Below are positions 34,536 to 41,605 of a stretch of DNA of 64,000 nucleotides, in pieces. The DNA comes from an uncultured Prevotella sp. (GTDB taxonomy: Bacteria; Bacteroidota; Bacteroidia; Bacteroidales; Bacteroidaceae): contig CAMOVK010000002.1 in assembly GCA_946627325.1 (NCBI GenBank), positions 50,049 through 114,048 of the forward strand, written 5' to 3'. Positions within the stretch are counted from its first letter, which is position 1, and every line of letters begins with the position of its first letter. Below the pieces are notes generated by a model. The model made no database searches. It was not told the DNA's origin and saw only the letters and a program-made list of their open reading frames with translations. The position numbers and the translations under genes are program-made.

Positions 34536-35725
34536 TTTTCTGAGTTCGATTTCCTGCTTATTGATTGTGCAACGATGTAGGCGGTAGTCCATGCCGCTTG
34601 AAAATTAAACCCTCCAGTTATTCCGTCTATATCGAGTACTTCGCCAGCAAAAAATAGATTTTCTCGAAGTTTACTTTCCAAAGTATTGCTGTCAACTTCT
34701 GACAGTTTCACTCCTCCACAGGTCACGAATTCGTCTTTGTGTGGAGCTCTTCCACATAGCGTGTATGTGTCGTTAGAAAGCACATTAACGAGCTTGTGTA
34801 ATTGTTTGTCGTTTAGGTTTTTCCACTTTGTATCTGTTTCTTTGCTTAAAGTTTTTATCAATAAGTATTTCCATAGTGTGTTCGGCAGTGCGAAGGGGCG
34901 ATAATTGCTTAATGTTTTCTCGCCGTTTTGATTGATTATTTCGATGATGTGATTGCTGATTTCCTGTTCGTTTTTGTTTGCCCAATTTATGTTTATCTGA
35001 ACGTTAAAGTTGTTTTCATGAAGATAGACAGCGCCATAACTCGAAAGAAACAATGTTGCGGGACCGCTAATTCCCCAGTGTGTTAGCAGCAAAGTGCCCG
35101 TAGCAGACAGTTTTGTTCCAGATAATTGAAGGCGTACGTTATCGACACAAGTTCCCATGAGACTATTAAGCGACTTGTCGTTGATAGCTAGGCTATAGAG
35201 TGAAGGGAGGGGTGGAACTACAGAGTGTCCGCAATTACTAATTAAACTATATGCTCCCAGCGATTGGTTTCCGCCAGTGGTAATAGCTATAAAGTCAAAT
35301 TCATTTAGTTCGTCTATCGTTTTTATTTCAGAGTTATAGCGTATTTCGACGTTGTATTGGTGAAGTAGGTTTAGGAAACAATTGATTATCGTAAAAGAAC
35401 TTTGTGATGCAGGGAAAACGCATTGGTCTTCTTGAGTTGTAAGTTCAACTCCTCGCTGTTCGAACCAATGATAAGCATCGGTATGGCTGAATGTCTTCAT
35501 AAGTCTTTTCATGAGATTAAAGCCTCGAGGATAGGCTCGTCGCAAGTCGGTTATACCGATGAAAGAGTTTGTGCAATTACATCTTCCTCCTCCCGAAATC
35601 TTCACTTTGCGCAGTGGGTGATTTCCTTTTTCAAAGATGCAGATTTCCATTTCTGGGCACATCTCTTTAAGGTTGATAGCAAGAAAAACTCCAGCTGCAC
35701 CTGCTCCTATGATTGCTGTCTTCAC
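34529..35725 (-). CDS. HI0933/YhiN family FAD-dependent oxidoreductase
   Basis: A 398-residue flavoprotein. The N-terminus has the dinucleotide-binding motif IIGAGAAGVFLAINL, followed by FEKGNHPLRKVKISGGGRCNCTNS, the signature of the HI0933/YhiN ('aminoacetone oxidase') family. ATTGGNQSLGAYSLI and the C-terminal FFAGEVLDIDGITGGFNFQAAW, which closes the FAD site, are also present. The reaction is not firmly known; roles in flavin redox or tRNA/thiol chemistry have been proposed. A minus-strand promoter lies upstream: -7 TACCTTTG (35756 to 35749) and GTTG (35780 to 35777), 20 bp apart. Confidence 0.93.
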   Translation of the reverse strand: MKTAIIGAGAAGVFLAINLKEMCPEMEICIFEKGNHPLRKVKISGGGRCNCTNSFIGITDLRRAYPRGFNLMKRLMKTFSHTDAYHWFEQRGVELTTQEDQCVFPASQSSFTIINCFLNLLHQYNVEIRYNSEIKTIDELNEFDFIAITTGGNQSLGAYSLISNCGHSVVPPLPSLYSLAINDKSLNSLMGTCVDNVRLQLSGTKLSATGTLLLTHWGISGPATLFLSSYGAVYLHENNFNVQININWANKNEQEISNHIIEIINQNGEKTLSNYRPFALPNTLWKYLLIKTLSKETDTKWKNLNDKQLHKLVNVLSNDTYTLCGRAPHKDEFVTCGGVKLSEVDSNTLESKLRENLFFAGEVLDIDGITGGFNFQAAWTTAYIVAQSISRKSNSENQ

Positions 35726-35899
35726 GATAGTTTGTTGATTTGTTTACGCAAAGGTACTTTATGGAGTTCAAAAAAACAACAATATAATGATATTTCTCTA
35801 TCCATCGAGTTAGTAAAACATAATTTGCAAAACAGGTGTTAATGCTCTTGGATGCAGATTGTTAAATTGTTGAAAATCAAAGTGTTGCTAATCTTGTTT

Positions 35900-35985
35900 G
35901 AAAAGCATATCTTTCCGCATCGGAAAGATATGCTTTTCAACTTGGAAAGACATACTCCCCGAGTCGAAAAGAATATCTTTTCAAA
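35900..35985. repeat. 22-bp-period repeat array C
   Basis: Arms GAAAAG/GGAAAG start at 35900, 35922, 35944 and 35966, each exactly 22 bp apart. CTTTCC/CTTTTC arms alternate with them; GAAAAGCATATCTTTCC and GGAAAGATATGCTTTTC are successive units. It lies in the 415-bp gap between the FAD oxidoreductase and ftsY genes, which are transcribed apart. The gap also holds the inverted 66-bp-type repeat at 36020-36113. Confidence 0.9.
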
Positions 35986-36019
35986 TTCAATCCATATTGC
36001 ATGCCGATTAACGACTCCG

Positions 36020-36113
36020 TGTTTTCATTTGCTTTCTCGATTCTTCGTATAACTTGTTCACGTTCGAAAAAGTAAAAACTTTTTTGCTTTTTGTTCACTA
36101 AATCGTATCTTTG
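36020..36113. repeat. inverted copy (about 1.5 units) of the 66-bp promoter-like repeat
   Basis: Read on the minus strand, CAAAGATACGATTTAGTGAAC and AAAAAGCAAAAAAG (36113 down to about 36075) align without gaps to CAAAGTTACGAAAAGTAGAG and TGAAAAGCAAAT of the folK copy. The match continues through ACTTTTTCGAACGTGAACAA and GTTATACGAAG into a second partial unit (GAGAAAGCAAATG). The orientation is opposite to the other two loci, and the promoter elements it carries point at ftsY. Confidence 0.7.
36083..36113 (+). promoter_or_regulatory. ftsY promoter (-33 TTTG, -7 TATCTTTG)
   Basis: TTTG at 36083-36086 and TATCTTTG at 36106-36113 are exactly 19 bp apart. The ftsY ATG at 36141 follows about 27 bp later. 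Both elements lie in the inverted 66-bp-type repeat, at the same places as the folK promoter elements in their copy. Confidence 0.8.
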
Positions 36114-36140
36114 CAAAGAACTTTTGTTAAATATGTGCTT

Positions 36141-37091
36141 ATGGCATTATTTGGTCTATTTGGAAAAAAGAAACAAGAAACTCTCGACAAGGGATTGGAG
36201 AAGACAAAACAAAGTGTTTTTTCGAAATTATCGAGGGCTATAGCAGGCAAGTCTAAAGTCGATGATGAAGTGCTCGACGACTTGGAGGAGGTGCTGATAA
36301 CATCGGATGTAGGGGTTGATACAACGCTTAAGATTATTCAGCGCATTGAAGAACGCGTAGCGCGAGACAAATATGTTTCGACCTCAGAGCTAAACGAAAT
36401 CCTTCGTGACGAGATAGCATCACTCCTCTCAGAAAACAATACTGACGACATGGCTGATTGGGATTTACCAACTGATCATCGACCATACGTCATTCTGGTA
36501 GTAGGAGTGAACGGAGTAGGTAAAACCACCACAATTGGTAAGTTGGCGTATCAGTTTAAGAATGCTGGTAAGAAAGTCTATCTTGGAGCTGCCGACACGT
36601 TCAGAGCGGCAGCGGTTGAACAGTTGACAATATGGGGCGAGAGAGTAGGGGTGCCAGTAATCAAGCAGCAACAAGGCAGCGACCCCGCATCAGTGGCGTT
36701 CGATACGCTAAGCTCTGCTAAAGCCAACGATGCCGATGTGGTAATAATTGACACTGCTGGAAGATTGCACAATAAAGTGGGGCTGATGAACGAATTGAAG
36801 AAAATCAAGGACGTAATGAAAAAAGTCTTGCCTGATGCTCCCGACGAGGTGTTACTCGTACTCGATGGAAGTACGGGACAAAACGCTTTTGAACAAGCCC
36901 GTCAGTTTGCAGCTGTTACCCAAATTACAACTCTGGCAATAACGAAACTTGACGGCACAGCTAAAGGTGGAGTAGTAATTGGAATAAGCGACCAACTGAA
37001 AGTACCCGTAAAATACATAGGGCTGGGAGAAGGTATGGAGGACTTACAACTCTTCAATAAACGAGAATTTGTAGCGTCGTTGTTCGGATAA
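36141..37091 (+). CDS. ftsY: signal recognition particle receptor FtsY
   Basis: A 316-residue SRP receptor GTPase that docks ribosome-nascent chain-SRP complexes at the membrane. ATG 36141 (MALFGLFGKKK) is the right start: it gives the short amphipathic N-terminus, whereas the open frame upstream runs into the promoter. The N domain (four-helix bundle) covers about 15-105. The G domain has G1 GVNGVGKTTTIGKLAYQF (from Gly122), DTFRAAAVEQL, G3 DTAGRLHNK, and G4 TKLDGTAKGG. The acidic A domain of E. coli FtsY is absent, as usual in this phylum. rimO follows 19 bp later. Confidence 0.97.
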   Translation: MALFGLFGKKKQETLDKGLEKTKQSVFSKLSRAIAGKSKVDDEVLDDLEEVLITSDVGVDTTLKIIQRIEERVARDKYVSTSELNEILRDEIASLLSENNTDDMADWDLPTDHRPYVILVVGVNGVGKTTTIGKLAYQFKNAGKKVYLGAADTFRAAAVEQLTIWGERVGVPVIKQQQGSDPASVAFDTLSSAKANDADVVIIDTAGRLHNKVGLMNELKKIKDVMKKVLPDAPDEVLLVLDGSTGQNAFEQARQFAAVTQITTLAITKLDGTAKGGVVIGISDQLKVPVKYIGLGEGMEDLQLFNKREFVASLFG

Positions 37092-37110
37092 AGATAAGTA
37101 AAGAACAAGA

Positions 37111-38418
37111 ATGGTAAAAAACCAAATAGACTTTGTCACGCTGGGCTGTTCGAAAAATCTGGTAGATAGCGAACGGGTAATCCGCAAACTTGAGGCGAAA
37201 GGCTATCGATGTACCCACGATAGCAAACATCCGAAAGGAGAGATAGCCATAATTAATACTTGTGGATTCATAGGCGATGCAAAGGAAGAAAGTATCAATA
37301 CAATTCTCGAATTTGTGCAAGCGAAGGAGAATGGATTGCTCAAACAATTGATTGTTATGGGCTGTCTGTCGCAAAGATACAAAGACGAACTTGAAAAAGA
37401 AATCCCACAAGTAGATAGATATTACGGAAAATTCGATTTTCACTCGCTCATTGAGAGTTTGCCCGATATATCTAACAAGATAAAAGATAGAAGTAAAGTG
37501 AGGTTGACCCCACACCACTATGCATATATCAAGATAAGTGAGGGTTGTGATCGCCATTGTGCATACTGCGCCATACCGCTGATAACAGGTGGGCATAAGA
37601 GTCGTCAGATGGATGACATTATAGCAGAAATACGACAAAGAGTAGAAAGCGGAACTTATGAGTTTCAGATAATAGCACAAGAATTGACATCCTATGGAAG
37701 GGATTTCGATGGAAAATCTCACATCGCAAAACTCGTAGAGAAAATGGCTGCGATAAAAGGAGTGAGATGGATAAGACTCCACTATGCCTATCCAACCGAC
37801 TTCCCAACCGACCTGTTGCAAGTAATAAGAGAAAAACCTAACGTTTGTAAATATCTTGACATCGCATTTCAGCACATTTCCGATAATATGTTGACAGCCA
37901 TGCGACGTAACTTTACAAAGAAGGAAACATACGATTTGATAACCCTCTTGCGCAAAGCAGTGCCAGGCATAACCTTACGCACAACTTTGATGGTAGGCTT
38001 TCCTGGTGAGACAGAAGAAGACTTCCAAGAACTAATGGATTTCGTTAGATGGGCGCGATTTGAACGTATGGGGGCTTTTGCATATTCAGAGGAAGAAGGA
38101 ACATATAGTGCACGACATTATAAAGACTCAATCCCTGATGCTGTGAAACAGTCAAGATTAGACCGTCTAATGGCTTTACAACAAACAATAAGTGCAGAAT
38201 TACAAGCGCAACTGATAGGAACAATTAAGAAAGTAGTGATAGATAGGAAAGAAGGCGACTATTATGTGGGACGCACAGAAGATAGTTCGCCCGACGTAGA
38301 TCCAGAAGTGTTGCTCAAAGTAAGTGACAAACCACTGAGAGTAGGAAGGCAATACAATGTGGAAATAGTTGAAGCAGAAGAATTCGATTTGTATGGAAAA
38401 GTGCTGTTAGGCAATTAA
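37111..38418 (+). CDS. rimO: ribosomal protein S12 methylthiotransferase
   Basis: A 435-residue radical-SAM enzyme that adds a methylthio group to the conserved Asp of ribosomal protein S12. The N-terminal UPF0004 domain has three cluster cysteines (Cys13 in TLGCSKNLVDSE, Cys51 in NTCGF, Cys85 in MGCLSQRY). The radical-SAM motif CxxxCxxC is Cys146-Cys150-Cys153 in EGCDRHCAYCAIP. The C-terminal TRAM domain ends in EFDLYGKVL. The motif LGCSKNLVDSE separates RimO from the related tRNA enzyme MiaB. The length is normal. It is 19 bp after ftsY and likely cotranscribed. Confidence 0.97.
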   Translation: MVKNQIDFVTLGCSKNLVDSERVIRKLEAKGYRCTHDSKHPKGEIAIINTCGFIGDAKEESINTILEFVQAKENGLLKQLIVMGCLSQRYKDELEKEIPQVDRYYGKFDFHSLIESLPDISNKIKDRSKVRLTPHHYAYIKISEGCDRHCAYCAIPLITGGHKSRQMDDIIAEIRQRVESGTYEFQIIAQELTSYGRDFDGKSHIAKLVEKMAAIKGVRWIRLHYAYPTDFPTDLLQVIREKPNVCKYLDIAFQHISDNMLTAMRRNFTKKETYDLITLLRKAVPGITLRTTLMVGFPGETEEDFQELMDFVRWARFERMGAFAYSEEEGTYSARHYKDSIPDAVKQSRLDRLMALQQTISAELQAQLIGTIKKVVIDRKEGDYYVGRTEDSSPDVDPEVLLKVSDKPLRVGRQYNVEIVEAEEFDLYGKVLLGN

Positions 38419-38484
38419 AAGATATAATCGATTTCTACCATTGCTTGCATGAATACTTTCCCTAAAAGTAAAAAATAATACGAC

Positions 38485-38781
38485 ATGACCAACAAAGAAT
38501 TTATTTCCAAACTTTCGAAACAGACTAATTCGACTTTGGAAAACACTCAAAAACTCATCAGTAGCATAATCGACGAGATGGGTGAGGTGTTTGAAGAAGG
38601 AGAAACAATCCAAATTTCAGGACTTGGAACTTTTGAAGTAAAAAAGCGAATGGAGCGCATAATGATAAACCCAGGTACGCAACAAAGGATGCTGATACCT
38701 CCAAAACTTGTGCTTAATTTCAGACCAGTACCTGCGATGAAAGAGAAATTGAAGAAGAAAGGAGGAAAGAAAAATGGTTAA
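38485..38781 (+). CDS. HU/IHF family DNA-binding protein
   Basis: A 98-residue HU-fold protein. It has the helical dimer core (FISKLSKQTNSTLENTQKLISSIIDEM) and the beta-arm region with ISGLGTFEVKKRMERIMINPGTQQRMLIPPKLVLNFRP, including the Pro-tipped arm (INPGT) that inserts into DNA. A basic tail (KEKLKKKGGKKNG) follows. Such proteins bend and compact DNA. It overlaps the start of the next gene by 8 bp (38774-38781), so it is coexpressed with a second HU-type protein that is membrane bound. Confidence 0.94.
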   Translation: MTNKEFISKLSKQTNSTLENTQKLISSIIDEMGEVFEEGETIQISGLGTFEVKKRMERIMINPGTQQRMLIPPKLVLNFRPVPAMKEKLKKKGGKKNG

Positions 38782-39922
38782 ATTTACTGATTTGGCTAAG
38801 CGACTTGCCGAAAAACATAATCTTGATAAGAAAAACGTAGAGAGTTTTCTCGCTGCTTTTGCAGATGTTCTGCAACAAGGTATTGCTTCAGAAGGGCAAG
38901 TGAAAATAAAGGGATTAGGCACGTTCAAGATTGTGAAGGTAAAAGACCGCGAAAGCGTGGATGTCAATACAGGTGAACGACTCTTGATACAAGGGCACGA
39001 GAAGCTATCGTTCACACCTGATGCGGTAATGAAAGAGATGGTAAATCGTCCGTTTGCGCAATTCGAATCAGTTGTGATTAAAGACGATGTCGTATTTGAT
39101 GATCTTGAAGAACCTAAGGCAAAAGTCGAAGAGAAGGAGGAAGAAACCATTCAGATAGAACCTCAACCAGAAGAAAAACCATTAGAATCTATCGCAGAAT
39201 TGGCAGAAATCAGTCATCTCGAACACAATGAAAATCAAGATAATGAAGAAAATAACGAGGTAATAGAACCCGTAGTCGAAGAGGTAGATTTACCTGCCCC
39301 AGAAGAGGAGAAACCCGAAGAGGTGATTGAGAAAGCAGCCATCGCTGAGGAAGAACCACCTGCTAAGGAATTTGAAAAAACAATTGACGAGGAGAAAAAT
39401 CTTCCTGATGAAGAAGTAGAAGTAGAAGAACAAGCAGAAGACATAGAAACAATAAAAGCAAGAAAAAACAAAAAACTTATGAGAAATATATTATGTTTAA
39501 TCGCAGGACTTTTAATAGGTCTTTGGTGTGGATATCTTATTTTCAACGAGAAAGAAGCCAATAAAAGCGATAAGAATTCAGTCAATGTAGTTAATGCCGA
39601 CACTATCAATAGTAGCGATACAATTGTAAAAAAAGAAACTTCAACGGCTAAAGAGACTGTTGTGGATTATGAGGCTAAGCAGAAGGAATACGAAGAAAAG
39701 TATCCAGAAGTGCGCTATGGCTATTACAAGATTGTAGGTGTTGATAAGACTGTGACGGCTAAAGCAGATCAGACACTTGCCGCAATCTCGCGCTCACATT
39801 TAGGTCCTGGAATGCTATGCTACGTTATTGCCATCAATGATGGAATAAAGGAAGTGAAAGAAGGTCAAATAGTCAAGATTCCTAAACTGGCTGCAAAAAA
39901 GTTAAAAAACAAAAGGCGCTAA
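38774..39922 (+). CDS. membrane-anchored HU-domain protein with periplasmic LysM-like domain
   Basis: A 382-residue protein with an unusual layout. Residues 1-92 are an HU/IHF fold (FTDLAKRLAEKHNLDKKNVESF, then IKGLGTFKIVKVKDRESVDVNTGER). Residues about 105-228 are a long Glu/Pro-rich acidic linker, probably disordered. A basic stop (KARKNKKLMR) and one transmembrane helix (about 236-257) follow. Residues 258-382 face the periplasm, with a Ser/Thr/Lys-rich stem and a LysM-like end (VTAKADQTLAAISRSHLGPGMLCYVIAIN, ending GQIVKIPKL). The protein could tie DNA or a DNA-like partner on the cytoplasmic side to peptidoglycan outside. It is coexpressed with a free HU protein. Function is inference. 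Confidence 0.88.
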   Translation: MVKFTDLAKRLAEKHNLDKKNVESFLAAFADVLQQGIASEGQVKIKGLGTFKIVKVKDRESVDVNTGERLLIQGHEKLSFTPDAVMKEMVNRPFAQFESVVIKDDVVFDDLEEPKAKVEEKEEETIQIEPQPEEKPLESIAELAEISHLEHNENQDNEENNEVIEPVVEEVDLPAPEEEKPEEVIEKAAIAEEEPPAKEFEKTIDEEKNLPDEEVEVEEQAEDIETIKARKNKKLMRNILCLIAGLLIGLWCGYLIFNEKEANKSDKNSVNVVNADTINSSDTIVKKETSTAKETVVDYEAKQKEYEEKYPEVRYGYYKIVGVDKTVTAKADQTLAAISRSHLGPGMLCYVIAINDGIKEVKEGQIVKIPKLAAKKLKNKRR

Positions 39923-39941
39923 CATAAGCGTCTTTTGTTTT
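39906..39941. terminator. bidirectional hairpin terminator between converging genes
   Basis: AAAACAAAAGGCGCT (39906-39920), loop AACATA, then AGCGTCTTTTGTTTT (39927-39941) form a 15-bp stem with a single G-T pair. It has T-rich flanks on one side and A-rich on the other, so it can stop transcripts from both the HU-LysM gene (+) and the FHA gene (-). The stop codon of the former (39920-39922) is partly inside it. Confidence 0.85.
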
Positions 39942-39942
39942 A

Positions 39943-40464
39943 CTATTCTTTACCTCTTAAAATTATGCTTGTTGCCCCGATGGTAAACAAAGTGCCATCG
40001 GTAATGACGCGTTTCTCGCGATTGCCGAGAATGACATTGTCAACGAATGTACCGGTATAACTCGGACCATCACGCAAAATATACTTTAGTTTTCCGTTCT
40101 TATCAATTGATACGTTGATGATGCAATGAAGCATATCAACACTTGGGTCAACAGTTTCAATAGGGAGAGTGGTCTTGCTGCCCTTCATGTATCTGCCTAT
40201 CGTGTTGTCGCCCAGTTGTAAGGGCAAAATTTGTTTGTAGTGGAAGACATTCTCAATGACGACAATAGCACCATAAGGCATTTCTATTAGTTGCTCGTCA
40301 GGGTTCTCTTCCTTTTGGGTGTTATGCAGTTTGCTGGTACCAATTTTTATTCCAAATTGTTTGCCACATTCAGTGCATTGAAAGACTAAAGATTGACCAG
40401 TTTGATATTTCTTCTCGTCGAAGATGATGAACTGGTCGCATTTCGGACATCTTACCCTTTTCAT
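39943..40464 (-). CDS. zinc-ribbon and FHA-domain protein
   Basis: A 173-residue cytoplasmic protein. The N-terminus is a zinc ribbon (CPKC at residues 5-8; CTEC at 31-34), of the type shared by many Bacteroidota signalling proteins. The C-terminal ~105 residues look like an FHA phosphothreonine-binding domain: LQLGDNTIGRYMKGSKTTLP, then DPSVDMLHCIINV in place of the usual S-R-x-H stretch, and YTGTFVDNVILGN. The normal Ser is poorly conserved, so phospho-binding may be weak. Its start overlaps the stop of the HU-SPOR gene by one base (40464), which points to joint expression. Confidence 0.82.
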   Translation of the reverse strand: MKRVRCPKCDQFIIFDEKKYQTGQSLVFQCTECGKQFGIKIGTSKLHNTQKEENPDEQLIEMPYGAIVVIENVFHYKQILPLQLGDNTIGRYMKGSKTTLPIETVDPSVDMLHCIINVSIDKNGKLKYILRDGPSYTGTFVDNVILGNREKRVITDGTLFTIGATSIILRGKE

Positions 40465-41486
40465 TACTTAACAAACATTATCCATGCATCTTTCAATTCT
40501 TTGTTTTTCCTGATTTCAGAAAGTGCTTCGTAGGCTCCACTTTCGGTGGCATAATATCCTGCAACCACTTTCAGACCAGACTTTTGAGAGATTATATGTG
40601 GGTCTTTGATTCCGTTTTTTGTTAAACGAGCGACAAACTCTTCTGCGTTAGCTTTCGTTACTTGACTTGCTAAAACAATGCCGTAATAATTATTTGGTTT
40701 GTTGTTGTCTGCCTTAATATTCTTGATTTGTGAATTGTTGTTTGCGTTTGCCTTTTCAACACTTGTTTTAGTAGTAGTGACTATATTTCCAGCTACATTT
40801 TTATCAAACCTGATATCTCCCTTAGTATTGTTCATTTTAGTGGGAAATATATCATTGATAAAATGTGTAGTAGCTATTTGTGTTGAAGTGTTGTTGGTCT
40901 TTATATCTGCGGTGCTTGCAAAAAAGAAGAATGCGAAAGCCACAGCGGCTGCCACAGCGATGTCTGAAGCCCTACGGCGATAAATGCTTATGACTTTTCC
41001 GACTCCATTTTGCGATGCTTGCTCGTCGAGTTCTGAATCTTGGTTGATTGTTTTGAGCAGTTGTTGTGCGCTTTGTTTTATTGAAGACGCCTCCAATCCG
41101 TAATAGCTTGGAGTGAGTATTCCTGCCTCGAATGGTTCAAAAATATAGTTGCCATTTATGTCGAGGTTTAATTTTCCTAACCCGTGAAAATCAAAACACC
41201 CTTTTGTCGCAAGAATTTGTCGCAACTCCTCTACCTCCACTTCAATCCTACGCAATGCTTCTGGGTAACTTAAGTCATAGGTTTCAATGTAAGATTGTAC
41301 AAGTAGATTGTCGTTGATTTTTAATTGCGGATTAAACCCTAATGCTCTGTAAGGAGGATAAAACACACCTGTTTTGCTGTCGTATTCAGCCTCGCGAGTG
41401 TGAGCCACAAAACCGCCTAAATTGGGGACTATTACACAGTCGTTGTTGAGTAATAGATATTCTATATGTTTGTCAAATGCTATCAT
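40464..41486 (-). CDS. membrane-anchored CCDC81-type HU protein with SPOR domain
   Basis: A 340-residue protein. ATG 41486 is preferred over the in-frame ATG at 41513, since the -7 promoter element (41492-41499) would lie within the longer form. Residues 1-130 hold the prokaryotic CCDC81/HU-like domains: MIAFDKHIEYLLLNNDCVIV, PNLGGFVAHTREAEYD, GVFYPPYRALGFNPQLKIND, then GCFDFHGLGKLNLDINGNYIFEP. A transmembrane helix follows (about 174-191). After a Thr/Asn-rich linker comes a periplasmic SPOR domain (residues about 267-340, YYGIVLASQVTKANAEEFVARL), which in other bacteria binds denuded septal glycan. This protein and the HU-LysM protein opposite share the same plan: HU fold inside, one helix, wall-binding domain outside. 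Confidence 0.9.
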   Translation of the reverse strand: MIAFDKHIEYLLLNNDCVIVPNLGGFVAHTREAEYDSKTGVFYPPYRALGFNPQLKINDNLLVQSYIETYDLSYPEALRRIEVEVEELRQILATKGCFDFHGLGKLNLDINGNYIFEPFEAGILTPSYYGLEASSIKQSAQQLLKTINQDSELDEQASQNGVGKVISIYRRRASDIAVAAAVAFAFFFFASTADIKTNNTSTQIATTHFINDIFPTKMNNTKGDIRFDKNVAGNIVTTTKTSVEKANANNNSQIKNIKADNNKPNNYYGIVLASQVTKANAEEFVARLTKNGIKDPHIISQKSGLKVVAGYYATESGAYEALSEIRKNKELKDAWIMFVK

Positions 41487-41491
41487 GTCTG

Positions 41492-41522
41492 CAAAGTTAT
41501 GTTTTTTTATCAATGTGACAAA
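41492..41522 (-). promoter_or_regulatory. promoter of the HU-SPOR gene (-33 TTTG, -7 TAACTTTG)
   Basis: On the minus strand TTTG (41522 to 41519) and TAACTTTG (41499 to 41492) are 19 bp apart. The ATG at 41486 starts 5 bp after the -7 element, so the transcript should be leaderless or nearly so. Confidence 0.7.
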
Positions 41523-41605
41523 AGTAAATCCGATTTAATCTTATTATTTTTTATCTTTAATTATTAATTATTATCTTCGCAGCCAAACACATTATTTATA
41601 TAAGT

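Noticed and set aside
35900..35985. Arrays A-D as CRISPR arrays
   Set aside because: The period is only 22 bp with no unique spacers, and no cas gene is in the window.
37054..37875. A 273-codon minus-strand open frame across ftsY and rimO
   Set aside because: It lies opposite clear rimO coding sequence and shows no protein-like domain; it is a shadow frame.
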